NCBI GenBank assembly: GCA_900074725.1
Contig: LT598460.1
Span: forward strand, 5,502 to 69,501
Direction of reading: 5' to 3'
DNA: 64,000 nt
Origin: Lachancea dasiensis
Taxonomy: Eukaryota > Ascomycota > Saccharomycetes > Saccharomycetales > Saccharomycetaceae
Part shown: positions 29,941-39,968 of the stretch, piece after piece
Position numbering within the stretch: the first letter of the stretch is position 1
Layout: each line of letters opens with the position of its first letter
Program-made: the position numbers and the translations under genes
Notes under the pieces: generated by a model
What the model saw: the letters and a program-made list of their open reading frames with translations, nothing else
Told to the model about the DNA's origin: nothing
The model's database searches: none

Positions 29941-30264
29941 ATGACCATAGTAAGTCCGACCACACTGAATGTGAGATCAGGTTCAGCCATAATCTGATAC
30001 TGAGACTGATCTTACCTTTTTCAATTCACTACTAACCGAGGTGTGCAACAGGTTGGTAAAGCGCTTCATTTTTCCATTGATTTGGCCCTGGTGTCTGTCT
30101 GTTTGGCTGGAGTAAAGAGAAACACGGGCCTTACTCCCAAGTTGGATTCGATTGAAGATAATCATATGAGAGGCTGGGCTCAGAAATACCTCAATGTGGG
30201 CGAATCATGTTACGATTACGCCGTTGTATCCCTGGGAGCATCGCAGTATTTCGTGAGAAAATAG
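29941..30264 (+). CDS. Spliced DUF1748 microprotein (YIL156W-B counterpart)
   Basis: Exons 29941-29949 and 30052-30264 join in frame to a 73-residue protein beginning MTIVGKALHFSIDLALVSVC, of the conserved fungal DUF1748 family. Family hallmarks are the hydrophobic N-terminal helix followed by LAGVKRNTGLTP, then KYLNVGESCYDYAV and a C-terminal YFVRK. Without splicing the frame has no ATG until residue 42, so the nine-base first exon is needed. The intron (29950-30051, 102 bases) starts GTAAGT, has a perfect branch point TACTAAC at 30030-30036 and ends CAACAG, 15 bases past the branch adenosine. Location between COA1 and UBP7 (with BAS1 inserted) matches YIL156W-B. The function is unknown; a membrane or mitochondrial site is plausible from the hydrophobic helix. 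Confidence 0.87.
29950..30051 (+). other. Spliceosomal intron of the DUF1748 gene
   Basis: A 102-base intron with 5' splice site GTAAGT (29950-29955), branch point TACTAAC (30030-30036) and 3' splice site CAACAG ending at 30051. An earlier AG at 30039-30040 lies too close to the branch point to be used. Confidence 0.82.
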
Positions 30265-30457
30265 AGTGTGCGGGCTGACGACCCCAGAACTTGCACCCTG
30301 ATCCCTGCTTCTATAAGTCTTGGGCACTGCTACTCAGCAACAAGTAAAGTTGGTTGTATAATAATTCTAAGATTTAGCTAGATCTTTAGTTGCTAATCTA
30401 CTACCAATCCTCTGTGCCCTTCATGACAGAGATAAACCGCTAAACTTCTGTCACAAA

Positions 30458-32788
30458 TTAGCTGGGATTAAATGGCAATCCTTTATGTACGAGATCCGGA
30501 TTTGTCACGTAGGTGCTCAATATGCGATCGCCATCTTGGCCACCTCGATTGTGGTTTGCGCTGTCGACCCGGTCGGAGCTCCTATGGGTGTGCTGATTGG
30601 AGGGATAGGTACTATCACGTCGGTCTTCGTAAAAGTTGTAAAGATAGGCATATTTGTCGGTATGATCATTCTGAATGGACCTACGAGTGTTAGAGCTCGG
30701 AACAGTAGCTAGGGACCTTAAACTTTCCCAAAAGTCTAAATCCTCTTCTTCGAATAAGTTAGACGAGCGACCACCGGAGGACATAGTTTCAGTCTTGGTG
30801 TGTGGAAGCTGCTGAGGAGATACTCCAGTCTCTCGCGGGGTGGTGGCTGTCAATCCCTGTGGCCCATTGGGTGTACTGCCTTCAGATGAAAAAGGTTTCG
30901 TTCTCTTCCGTCTTTTCTGGCGACTATGGGAAGCATTGGGACTCTGGTTTGTAGAATGGCTTTGTTCTTGGGTTTTAGCCAGATCCGAAGAGTTCAACTG
31001 TGGTTTCACGGTTGGTGGTAAGTAATTGAAGTGATATTGTCTGTGAGGTGGTAGTTCTTCCATCTCTCCCCCAGGAGTGGATCGAGACTCTATGGATGTT
31101 CCATTTATCGGTGCTCTGTGTGCGTAGCCAGCAATAGCCGGGTAGCTGAAGGTTGGTCCCTGGTTTGCGGCAAAGAGGTCGGGATCCGGATAGAGAGCCA
31201 AGCCAGGAAGATTAGGAGATCTTCCGGGAAAATCTGTTTCAAAGCCCCGAGGGTGTGATGGCTTTTGAGTCCGATAACCGTTGAATGGATGAGCTCTGAC
31301 GTCTGGACAGAGGTCATCGTTTATAGAGTCACCCTGAAAAAGTGCCGATGAAGCATCGGTACCATAATGATTATGGATATGTTGGTGAATGGAAATGGTC
31401 AACGAGCTCTTACGGGCTTGGTTTATTAACTCCTGAACTAATTCTGAACTTGAAATTACTCCATGAGCGGCTGGTACGCCATTTTCGTCATGTAAAGCAT
31501 AATTCCAATCAAGTTTGGAAGACTGCGATCGTATCCTAGCGGCTGGTGGTCGGCCGCTATCTGTATGGATTTGTTGTGATGATTTTTGCCCTTGTGTACT
31601 GTGCGTCGGTGAAGGTTGGTGGGGTCCTTGAGCTTCAATTGATGTTGGTAGCTCATTTCCGTTCCGTGGCGGGTCGTTTTCTTCTAAATTGTGGAAAGCT
31701 TGGGGCGGGTTTTGCGCGCGTGCTCGAGTGGTGAATTCGGGACTATGCTCTTCTCTGATCGAAATATTACTCATAGATGACTTCGGCGCATCCAATCCAT
31801 CAGCTTTGACCAGCTTCTGTACACCCATTTCGACATCCTTGGTTGGCCATTGTGCCTTGCTAGGATGTTCGTCACCAGATTGTGAGTTATTTGAGGGCGA
31901 TGAACAATTTGGTGACATGCGAGAATTTGAAATTGACTTTTCCTCGGGATCGAGGGCATATTCTTCAACTTTCAGCTCCTCGGAAAAAGGACTGTCGTCT
32001 TTCATGTCTTCTAACTTTATTCTCAAACTTTGCCGCAGTTCCTCCAACGATTGAACAGAACTGCCTGAGGATGTTTCCTGGACTGCTTTTGTAATCTCTT
32101 CAGAGGCTTTACCTCTCATAATCATAGTTATGATTTTCCTCCACCGGTTGCGGCATGTCAGACTTGGTCGAGACTCCATTTCCAAGGAGATTTTCCGCCA
32201 ACTGGTGCCGTAATGCTTCACCTTGCTAATGAGAGCCAAATCCTCCCCCAGAGTCCAATCCCGTAATCTATCCTTTGTACTCGGATCTAGCACTTCAATG
32301 TAACGCTTAGCACATTGGTCCTCGGTCCTACCGGGAATTTCAGTTGATACCTTGAGCCAATGAGAGCCCCACTTAGCAAAAGACTTCATCAGTAACTCGT
32401 CTTCCTCTGAGGTCCATTTCCCCTTCCGCAAATTGGGATCCAGTGAGCTCATCCACCTCTTTCTGATATCCTTCGGTTTTCTAACCTTGCGATCAAAGCG
32501 AGCAGCGATCTCGTCCCAGGGCATGTTCTTGCATATCTCGTTTGATTGTTCTATGGTTTTCATGGAATCTATCCCATTTCCGTATCCCATGTCCAGAAGG
32601 TGCTTATTGACACAACTCCTGAGTAGCTCATCTTCCTCCTTGTTCCAAGGTTTACGAGCTTTTATCCTGTGCGTCTGATATCCCAAACTGCGAGTTACGT
32701 CCAACGGGTTTATCCTTATCTTTTTTCCTTTACCAACACTGCCTTCCTTCGTAGCCGTTTCAGCCGCACGTTGTGCATCAGTGGCCAT
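30458..32788 (-). CDS. BAS1: Myb-type transcription factor BAS1
   Basis: A 776-residue Myb activator that, with Bas2/Pho2, switches on purine (ADE) and histidine genes and responds to AICAR/SAICAR. The N-terminus carries three Myb repeats: a divergent R1 (about 43-113, with a long insertion), R2 (about 117-166: KGKWTSEEDELL, HWLKVSTEIPGRTEDQCAKRY) and R3 (about 172-222: WTLGEDLALISKVKHYGTSWRKI). The block LVQELINQARKSSLTISIHQ (about 455) matches the Bas1 interaction and regulatory domain. A Ser/Pro/Asn-rich tail follows, with LDFWESLRSLA and a final LPFNPS as in S. cerevisiae Bas1. In S. cerevisiae BAS1 sits on chromosome XI beside UBP11; here it sits beside the single UBP7/UBP11 gene, as expected before genome duplication. 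Confidence 0.97.
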   Translation of the reverse strand: MATDAQRAAETATKEGSVGKGKKIRINPLDVTRSLGYQTHRIKARKPWNKEEDELLRSCVNKHLLDMGYGNGIDSMKTIEQSNEICKNMPWDEIAARFDRKVRKPKDIRKRWMSSLDPNLRKGKWTSEEDELLMKSFAKWGSHWLKVSTEIPGRTEDQCAKRYIEVLDPSTKDRLRDWTLGEDLALISKVKHYGTSWRKISLEMESRPSLTCRNRWRKIITMIMRGKASEEITKAVQETSSGSSVQSLEELRQSLRIKLEDMKDDSPFSEELKVEEYALDPEEKSISNSRMSPNCSSPSNNSQSGDEHPSKAQWPTKDVEMGVQKLVKADGLDAPKSSMSNISIREEHSPEFTTRARAQNPPQAFHNLEENDPPRNGNELPTSIEAQGPHQPSPTHSTQGQKSSQQIHTDSGRPPAARIRSQSSKLDWNYALHDENGVPAAHGVISSSELVQELINQARKSSLTISIHQHIHNHYGTDASSALFQGDSINDDLCPDVRAHPFNGYRTQKPSHPRGFETDFPGRSPNLPGLALYPDPDLFAANQGPTFSYPAIAGYAHRAPINGTSIESRSTPGGEMEELPPHRQYHFNYLPPTVKPQLNSSDLAKTQEQSHSTNQSPNASHSRQKRRKRTKPFSSEGSTPNGPQGLTATTPRETGVSPQQLPHTKTETMSSGGRSSNLFEEEDLDFWESLRSLATVPSSNTRRSIQNDHTDKYAYLYNFYEDRRDSTYPSNQHTHRSSDRVDSANHNRGGQDGDRILSTYVTNPDLVHKGLPFNPS

Positions 32789-33283
32789 CTTGTTGCGAAG
32801 CTACCGGGGGAATTGTCCTATCAAAAACTCTTATTACCTTTTGCTAGGCAAAGCTCATCGGATGGATCATCGCTTCATTGCAGCTATATTTTCAGCCAGT
32901 CACTTTGTACTAATATTGTTGATTCTTTCAATCACTTTTTTTTCCTGACGCTGCTCATCCTTTTTTTACCATACCGTCATCAGTCTCCGCTCAAGTGAAT
33001 AGACTTGCAAAAGAGAGCATTGATTGCTTACACTATTTAGGGTCACAAGTGCCATCACAACTGTCGTTCCAGCCATTTTAGACTGTGATCTGGCCACTCA
33101 TCGCTGTCTAAAAGCACCCATGCATGTTACGTTTTGTATTAGTCATGAGCGACGAAATTAATCTAAATAAGGCTTATTAGTAGTCACCGCAGATCTAAAC
33201 CAGTGACGGAACCTCGAGTCGCACCTGTGGAGGCTCTATCTTTGAAGACTGTCCTTCAATTCATTAGTCTTCACAACTGGCAG
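32789..33283. promoter_or_regulatory. Divergent BAS1/UBP7 promoter
   Basis: A shared 495-base promoter. It has an AT-rich stretch with a T tract at 32937-32943. An in-frame GTG-led extension of UBP7 begins at 33203 but has no ATG. No specific factor site is called. Confidence 0.4.
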
Positions 33284-36193
33284 ATGGAAAATCATATCAC
33301 ACCAGAATACTCCGATGAGCTTCTCCGATATATCAATGAAGTTTACACGCAAGACATCGCTCATTACTTCCCTAAGCTCAGACTGGAGAAACTGATAGAT
33401 CTCTTGGAGCATGCTGAATATCTTTTTGAATCTTATCGGAATGCGCTAAAAGCTAATCAGCGGGGTGAGTCGTTGCTGGCATTCGTTGTGGGCTGCTTTT
33501 ATATTTACCTGATCATTCCCTCGTCTATCCAGTTCAACTCACGGGATAAATCGTATGGGATCTACGCTGAGCTCAAAAAGTACTACAATGATGAGACACA
33601 TATGCTCAACGTTTTGTTGATGGTTACTCGAGTCGTGGAGTCTGTGAACAAGCAGGTGGAAGAATCTGCCATAATAGTACGGAAAAGGGCGTATTCGGTA
33701 CCTCACGCGCATCGGGTGTTGACAAAAGAGATGGAGTCAATGACTCTTTCAGACAATTGTTCGAAAAGTGGCCCTACTCTGGACAACGAACTGGATAACG
33801 ATTCCATAATGTGGACCGCTCCAAACTTAAACCCTAATGATCATCTCAAAGTAAGCTTGGCTCCTTTGCCTTCTTCTACTACCCTAGCCTCTGACAACGG
33901 TAAAGTATTGGACCAAGCAATCGATATTCTATCAGTTGAACGCGCTGATAAACATTCCACAGTCTCTGCAGACTCTCAAATCCGAAGGGGCTCAGCTCCA
34001 GCGAATACCGAGCATAAACTAGATCTTAAAACTAATTCGGAGTTCAAAGACATCCATTCTCAAGATGTTGATAGGTATCAGACTCACAGGAAAGATTCTT
34101 ATCATTCAGTCTATATGATGAATGACGAACACGATAGCTTCAACTTTAACTTGGCAAGGTTACAAAAACAGTCCGTCATCGGCTGTGAACAACTTTTCAA
34201 AATTTTGGCCGGTGATGAAAATCACAAAGTGCTAATCGTTGACTTGAGATACGCGAAGCGTTTCCAGTCGAGCAGGATTGTGGCTACAAATATTGTTAAC
34301 TTGGATCCTAGAGTACTCTGGGATCATGAGAAGAACATTCCAATCGAAAGTAATACTCCAATTGCTCAGCATTTTACCAAAAGTCTTTTGAACAAGCTTC
34401 CAACATTTAAGCACATAATCTACTACACAGACATGAAAACATTGATGGGCTTGGCATTCGACTATCAATTTATATTCTTTCAATTGTTTTACACGTCTAG
34501 TTGGAAGCTGAACTGCGTTCCTGAGATACTTTTGGGGGGCTATGAGCAATGGAAGAGATTTGTTACTAAAATGGCCCAAAATCGGCAAATTGAAAAAGAA
34601 GCATTTTTGTTCAGAGAATCAAGCAAAGGTGTTCAAAAAGAGAAATCCCACACCATTAGTGATTTAAAAAGAATTCCTTTACCTCCCTCTGCTCCTCCTC
34701 CGCCCGTTCCTTCTGAGTGTGAGAATGTGAGGCAGGAAGTATCCTACAACCGGGCTCCTTATCCTTTACCCGATGAAGCAAGCGAACTTTGGAAAGCAAA
34801 CAATGCATATCAACCGCCTACTTCTGAAGGTAACTTACGGGCACATCATCAGACAGTTCTTCGCCAAGCCAATAGTTTCGCACATTTTCGGGTTCCCACT
34901 ATTGAGGATAGCCCTAATGAGTACGTAGCTCTATCTGTTACTGGACTCCGAAATCCTGGCAATACCTGTTATATCAACGCCATGATGCAGTGTTTGTTTG
35001 CTACCACGGCATTCAAAGGGTTGTTCCTTTCAAGTCAATATGAAGGGTACTTCTCCGATAATTATAAGAACCCTAATCAACTCTCGAAATATTTCCACCT
35101 TCTTTTCAAAAAAATGTATCTGAACGGAGGATGCTCCGTAGTTCCAACTGGTTTTTTGAAGGCATGTAATTCTCTTCGTCCTGACCTCAAAATACCTTCG
35201 GATCAGCAAGATACGCAGGAGTTTCTTTTGTTCCTTCTCAGCCAGCTACACGATGAGCTTTCTGAGCCTAACCATGTTGCCAGTGACTATCCCGAACTCC
35301 TACTTCATGATGACGAGAAGCTAGCAGTGGACATGAAGGAATACGATAAATGGTTTGAGAGGCATATTTCTAAGAACGGTATATCTCCGATTGACAAAAT
35401 CTACCAAGGCCAGATTGAAAATGCTCTGTACTGTGAGCGCTGTGGACATTCCTCTTATAATTACTCTGTTTTTTATGTTCTTTCGTTGGCGATCCCTAGC
35501 ACATCTTCGCCCTTTGGTCAAAAGAAGAAAGTAAGACTTGAAGACTGTATCAATCTTTACACCAGTGATGAGCAACTCACAAATGAAAATGCATGGGACT
35601 GCCCTAAATGCGGGTCTGCTGCCTCTGGGCAAGGCCCCGACGATGATAAAAGAAAGAAACGATTCCTTTTAAACCCAGACGGGCACACAAGAAGTAGCAG
35701 GAGCAAGCTCTTCAATTTAAGATCTAAATCCCGAAGTAGATCAGCGTCCCCATTTGGGAAAGCAACAGCGCAGCACTCAAACCCCAAAGACTGGAAGCAG
35801 AAGAAACTAACCAGCATAAAGACTATCAATTTTATTTCATTGCCGTCTGTTCTCACCATCCATCTGTCGAGGTTTTTTTACGACCTCACCAAGAAAAACA
35901 ATAAAGTCGTAACTTACCCTTTAACTTTGAGCATTGTTTTGAAAAATGACGAGGTTGTTAATTATCGACTATTTGCATTGGTAAACCATTTTGGGAACCT
36001 AATTAGTGGTCACTATACATCTTTGGTAAACAAGGATTTGAGACATGAGCTTCACGGAGATCATCAGAAATGGTATTATTTTGACGACGAGGTTGTCAAG
36101 AGAGATAAAAACCATGGAGATATTGATGCTGGCATCACGAGCGTCTCTAGTAGCGATGTCTATGTATTGTTCTATGAAAGGATACGGAACTAG
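33284..36193 (+). CDS. UBP7: Ubiquitin-specific protease, single UBP7/UBP11 orthologue
   Basis: A 969-residue cysteine protease that removes ubiquitin from conjugates; S. cerevisiae Ubp7 acts in endocytosis and on replication factors. The N-terminal helical region (PEYSDELLRYINE, LIDLLEHAEYLFESY, about 7-60) matches Ubp7. A rhodanese-like domain lies at about 305-430. A proline-rich stretch precedes the USP domain (about 550-969), with catalytic C562 in GNTCYINAMMQCLF and H910 in SGHYTSLV, a QDTQEF box and two CXXC zinc pairs (CERCGH, CPKCG). The frame continues upstream to a GTG, but the first ATG is at 33284 and aligns with the Ubp7 N-terminus, which was decisive. One gene here corresponds to the S. 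cerevisiae pair UBP7/UBP11. Confidence 0.95.
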   Translation: MENHITPEYSDELLRYINEVYTQDIAHYFPKLRLEKLIDLLEHAEYLFESYRNALKANQRGESLLAFVVGCFYIYLIIPSSIQFNSRDKSYGIYAELKKYYNDETHMLNVLLMVTRVVESVNKQVEESAIIVRKRAYSVPHAHRVLTKEMESMTLSDNCSKSGPTLDNELDNDSIMWTAPNLNPNDHLKVSLAPLPSSTTLASDNGKVLDQAIDILSVERADKHSTVSADSQIRRGSAPANTEHKLDLKTNSEFKDIHSQDVDRYQTHRKDSYHSVYMMNDEHDSFNFNLARLQKQSVIGCEQLFKILAGDENHKVLIVDLRYAKRFQSSRIVATNIVNLDPRVLWDHEKNIPIESNTPIAQHFTKSLLNKLPTFKHIIYYTDMKTLMGLAFDYQFIFFQLFYTSSWKLNCVPEILLGGYEQWKRFVTKMAQNRQIEKEAFLFRESSKGVQKEKSHTISDLKRIPLPPSAPPPPVPSECENVRQEVSYNRAPYPLPDEASELWKANNAYQPPTSEGNLRAHHQTVLRQANSFAHFRVPTIEDSPNEYVALSVTGLRNPGNTCYINAMMQCLFATTAFKGLFLSSQYEGYFSDNYKNPNQLSKYFHLLFKKMYLNGGCSVVPTGFLKACNSLRPDLKIPSDQQDTQEFLLFLLSQLHDELSEPNHVASDYPELLLHDDEKLAVDMKEYDKWFERHISKNGISPIDKIYQGQIENALYCERCGHSSYNYSVFYVLSLAIPSTSSPFGQKKKVRLEDCINLYTSDEQLTNENAWDCPKCGSAASGQGPDDDKRKKRFLLNPDGHTRSSRSKLFNLRSKSRSRSASPFGKATAQHSNPKDWKQKKLTSIKTINFISLPSVLTIHLSRFFYDLTKKNNKVVTYPLTLSIVLKNDEVVNYRLFALVNHFGNLISGHYTSLVNKDLRHELHGDHQKWYYFDDEVVKRDKNHGDIDAGITSVSSSDVYVLFYERIRN

Positions 36194-36414
36194 GCTGCTG
36201 GCTAATCCTCAAGTATGTAGCGCCAAAATAGAAAGTAGGCTTTCAATCTTCACCTTTCATCGCGTCTAATATTTTGATTACCTTGTCCCATCCCAAGACC
36301 CAATAACAAATCAGCCACATCTAGCCTTACTTTTATTTATAAGTTCGTTTGTCATTATCATCACCAGAATATATACTTTTACGAAAGTTTGGGGTCGCAA
36401 GTGAGCCGGCTATT

Positions 36415-38334
36415 TTAAACACCAAATGTTTTGATAAATTCCGACGCTTGCACTCTCTCAGCTTCTCTTCTGTCGTCATTCCAATTCAACTCATCGCCCA
36501 TTACAGAAACTGTTCCATCCACCGCAGCCAAGGCTTGTCTAGCATCTAGGAAACCGAATCTTGTTCTTCTCATCAAAAAGTCTAAGGCGGTTCTGGTGTA
36601 TTCGTATTTGATACTGTACTTCAATTCGCCAATGGTGAAAGGGTAACGGAATGAATCAAAGTTAACATTTTTGAAGACAGTCACATTTTCCCTGCCACCG
36701 AAAGTGACAGGTAGTTGGTTTTTCTCGTCCTTCCTGAACATTTCGCAAATGATAGGTGAACGGGTACCGTAGCTGTTAGCCAGATGCCCGGCCATTTTTG
36801 AGGAGAGTCCGTATTCCTGGGCAAGCATGGCAACAAAGTTGGGATCCCAGCCTTCGGCACCAGCCAATTTAATTTTTTTGGTAACACATGGCTTAGCTTG
36901 AAAATGCCCAACCTTAATTACCTCGTCAATGGTCTGTTCTGCCATTTCTCTATAAGTAGTCCACTTGCCACCAGCGATAGTAACAAGGCCAGTGTCCGAG
37001 GTGAACAGGAAATGATTTCTCACGAGACCTTGAGTGGAGCCAACGTCCGCTTCTGTCAAAGTCCTAGGATCCCTCACAAGTGGTCTAATACCAGCCCAAG
37101 CACTCAAAACGTCTTCTCTTTTGACTGGGAACTTGATATAATGTTGCAACTCTTTCAAAATATCTTGAATATCGGCCTCGGCGGCCGTGGGGTTTTCAGG
37201 AACTTGCTTCATAGGAATATCAGTTGTACCAGCAAGAACTTTACCTTGCCATGGCAGAAAGAACATAACTCTGCCATCCGAGGTTTTGGCATCTAGCAAA
37301 CCAATTTCCTTTGGACAGTAAAACGAAGGCAAAACGATATGAACACCGGCAGATGGAACCACCATACGTGGGTTTGAGACGGCAACACGGGAACCAATCG
37401 AGGAATGACCCTCGTTAGCATATTGTAGCAAATCGTTTCTGGGGAGTCCATCTTTGGCATTGTCCATCTGTAGCAGGCGATCACTAAAAGGACCAGTGGC
37501 ATTCACCACAACCTTAGCTTTGATGCGGATTTCTTTGCCAGTTTCGCGATCACGAGCCATGGCGCCTTCGACATGGCCGGTTTTCTCATTTTTCAGCAAT
37601 TGGGTAACCTCAACGTAGTTCAAGACAGTGGCACCGCGTTCAACGGCAGTGACGGCCAGGGCCGCATTCATTCTGGAGTCGTTAAAAGAGCCGTCATGGT
37701 ATACCAAGCCAGCCTTCAACTTGGAGGCGTCCAGCATGGGCGCCACTTCGGAAGCAAGTCCTGCGCTCATCATGTAGGAGCCCTTCAAGTTCTGCGAGCC
37801 TGCAAACAAATCGTACATCTTACACCCAACGTAGAAGTATGGCACTTGCCAGTAGTTGTAAACGGGGATCATGATCGGCAGCACTTTACAAAGATGAGGT
37901 GCAGTTTCTAGCATGTGAGCGCGCTCGTTAAGAGCCTCGATAACCAGGTCAAGCTGGGCCTTGGACAACTCCCAAAACGCCTTTTCCAAGTACCTGACAC
38001 CGCCGTGCGCCATCTTGGTCGATTTGGAAGACGTACCCGAGGCGAAATCGTTCATCTCGACCAGAGCCACGTTGAGTCCACGCGTAGCGCCATCAACGGC
38101 CGACCCCGTCCCTGTGGCACCTCCGCCGATGACCAGCACGTCAAACTCTTCGGTCTTGGCCATCTTCTCCAGCAGTTCCGCCCGCGTGGGCAGCTGAGGC
38201 GCCTCCGCTCTCAGCGGCACAGGCGTGCGAACTTCGTTCTGAAACTGCGACTTCTGCCACGTATACGCAGTGTACCCACCGGCCGCCAGCGTGGCCGTGG
38301 TCAAAACACGTTTGGACAGCGTTCTCGCAAACAT
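36415..38334 (-). CDS. GUT2: Mitochondrial FAD-dependent glycerol-3-phosphate dehydrogenase GUT2
   Basis: A 639-residue flavoprotein that oxidises glycerol-3-phosphate to dihydroxyacetone phosphate on the outer face of the inner mitochondrial membrane and feeds electrons to ubiquinone. It is needed for growth on glycerol and for the NADH shuttle. The N-terminus (MFARTLSKRVLTTATLAAGG) is a presequence followed by a short hydrophobic segment. The FAD dinucleotide fold is at about 64-78 (VLVIGGGATGTGSAVD). SGTSSKSTKMAHGGVRYL, MFFLPWQGKVLAGTTDIP and ITIAGGKWTTYREMAE-type blocks are conserved. It is slightly shorter than the S. cerevisiae enzyme (649). GUT2 converges on UBP7 with a 220-base gap and has a TCACGTG E-box 130 bases upstream. 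Confidence 0.97.
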   Translation of the reverse strand: MFARTLSKRVLTTATLAAGGYTAYTWQKSQFQNEVRTPVPLRAEAPQLPTRAELLEKMAKTEEFDVLVIGGGATGTGSAVDGATRGLNVALVEMNDFASGTSSKSTKMAHGGVRYLEKAFWELSKAQLDLVIEALNERAHMLETAPHLCKVLPIMIPVYNYWQVPYFYVGCKMYDLFAGSQNLKGSYMMSAGLASEVAPMLDASKLKAGLVYHDGSFNDSRMNAALAVTAVERGATVLNYVEVTQLLKNEKTGHVEGAMARDRETGKEIRIKAKVVVNATGPFSDRLLQMDNAKDGLPRNDLLQYANEGHSSIGSRVAVSNPRMVVPSAGVHIVLPSFYCPKEIGLLDAKTSDGRVMFFLPWQGKVLAGTTDIPMKQVPENPTAAEADIQDILKELQHYIKFPVKREDVLSAWAGIRPLVRDPRTLTEADVGSTQGLVRNHFLFTSDTGLVTIAGGKWTTYREMAEQTIDEVIKVGHFQAKPCVTKKIKLAGAEGWDPNFVAMLAQEYGLSSKMAGHLANSYGTRSPIICEMFRKDEKNQLPVTFGGRENVTVFKNVNFDSFRYPFTIGELKYSIKYEYTRTALDFLMRRTRFGFLDARQALAAVDGTVSVMGDELNWNDDRREAERVQASEFIKTFGV

Positions 38335-38464
38335 ATCACAACAACGTCAGCCAAAGGAGAAATGGGATCAAAGTACCCGCAGTCCACTAGTCGCCCGCGA
38401 TCCGCCTTCGTATCTCAGTGGAGCTCGAAATACAGTCTGACCTCGGCTTCGACCGGATATAAAG

Positions 38465-38471
38465 TCACGTG
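38465..38471. promoter_or_regulatory. TCACGTG E-box upstream of GUT2
   Basis: A TCACGTG element about 130 bases upstream of the GUT2 ATG, matching the core bound by Cbf1 and the Ino2/Ino4-type bHLH factors. The assignment is by position only. It has no CDEII/CDEIII-like sequence beside it, so it is not a centromere element. Confidence 0.4.
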
Positions 38472-39420
38472 TTATACTCCGATTCACCACCGTGGTCCAG
38501 TTGACAATTTAACCGCCAACGAAACACTTGCTTTTCTGCGTCTATACACTCTGTTATTACCGGGTACTCCGTAAAGCAGTGCCCGTAGTAAGAATCTAGC
38601 GTATTCTAGAGAAACTCTGCTTTAAAAGTGTCTTGCAAAGAACTACCTTTTCCCCGCCCAGTTTCTCCCTTTATATATGTATTTTTTTACAATAGCAAAT
38701 ATATATGTGCCACTATAATCATCATAATACTACTGGTAATATACACCTCATATTAATTTATCGCTACGTACATCGAGCAAGCCTGGTCAGTGTCGAGGGA
38801 AACTCAAGCCATTTCTCGAGGATTGCAATAGCTTGGGATATCACAACGAACAAGAGTAAAATGGTCGTTTTCGGGGCCAAAAAACCCGGGGTTGGATGGC
38901 CATCGTGTGTATAGTGGTAGTAAGTGGTAGTGAGTAGTCTTGCACGGGAGGTTTGTTGTTGGGCCGGACGTGGCCAGCCGGACTCGCGGAGTGACACAGT
39001 GTGCGGGAATGTTGGATGGCTGAAAATGCCCTGTCTCGAACGGACAAGGCTGGGGAAGAGTGTGCCGTTCGGAAGAGTGATTGGGCTTAGATAACGTTTG
39101 TGTGTGGAAGGAAAGAAGGGTTGGACAGGTAGAACGGACCAGGACGGGTGTGTGCGTGTGTGCGTGTGAGTGTGTGTGTATATGCGTATGTGTGACGTAC
39201 CTGTGTGTGTTTAATGCGGGCTCGAGGGTTGCGCAAGTGGTGGAGTTGATAAAGCGGTGGACGGGGAATTGGCTCACTTGGTTGGTGACACTCGTTTGTA
39301 GACGGGAAAAGCTGCAGACCTGTCTGGTGACACATATTCGCGGGCTGTTGTTCTTGACTGTTGCTCGTGAGGAGCTGGTGGATTTGGTAGCCTAGCGAGC
39401 GTTAGTTAAGGCTAGTACAG

Positions 39421-39540
39421 GGTAGTGCTGGTCAGTGTAGGTACGTGTAGGTTAGTGTAGGCTAGTGTAGGCTAGTGTAGGCTAGTGTAGGCTAGTGTAG
39501 GCTAGTGTAGGCTAGTGTAGGCTAGTGTAGGTTTGTGTTC
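39421..39540 (+). repeat. 10-bp minisatellite (GCTAGTGTAG)n
   Basis: Seven exact tandem copies of GCTAGTGTAG (39461-39530), preceded by copies decayed in the first half of the unit (GTCAGTGTAG, GTACGTGTAG, GTTAGTGTAG) and followed by GTTTGTGTTC. Identity is highest in the middle and falls to both sides. The period is exactly 10 and keeps no coding frame. Confidence 0.9.
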
Positions 39541-39968
39541 CAGCTGCAAGGAGAGCGCGGGCTGAAAAGCACAGCGGACGCCAAGTGGGTTGGCTTTTGG
39601 TCGTTTCTGCACACAAGATACTGTCATAGTGCATTTCAACACAACGAGCCGTCGAGGGTGAAAATTAGGCATCCCGGAATCGCATCAAAACGTATTTCCC
39701 AGGGCCTGCTTTAACCACTTTCCGGTTGGATGTGGGGAATGCCTTTCACGCATACTTCACTTATTTCTATGTCTACTTGGCACGCATTGTTACCGGTTCA
39801 ATGCGTACGGCACACACTCTATGCAGTCCCCTAGGGCTAGTAATCGTTTTATTCGGTAGATGACGGAGATCTGGGGAAAACTGAATATTGTTTTCTACAA
39901 ACTACGCGCCCCGCGGCACCATGGTGCCCAATAGTGAGAAATACTGTGGATTCTTGCAGAAGCGTCAG

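Noticed and set aside
33203-33283. N-terminal extension of UBP7 from 33203
   Set aside because: It has a GTG and no ATG, and the S. cerevisiae protein aligns from the ATG at 33284. No intron signals were found that would add an upstream exon.
37573-38574. Long plus-strand frames opposite GUT2, one of 219 codons
   Set aside because: Antisense shadow of GUT2 running into its promoter; no family resemblance.
38464-38720. Centromere candidate: a GTCACGTG (CDEI-like) near AT-rich DNA upstream of GUT2
   Set aside because: No compact AT-rich CDEII of fitting length beside it and no CDEIII-like TTCCGAA element at the right distance.
38804-39395. Open frames on both strands through the GT-rich block, one with a His/Thr-repeat protein and one with a Cys/Val-repeat protein
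   Set aside because: They are translations of GT dinucleotide repeats, overlap each other on opposite strands and match no family.
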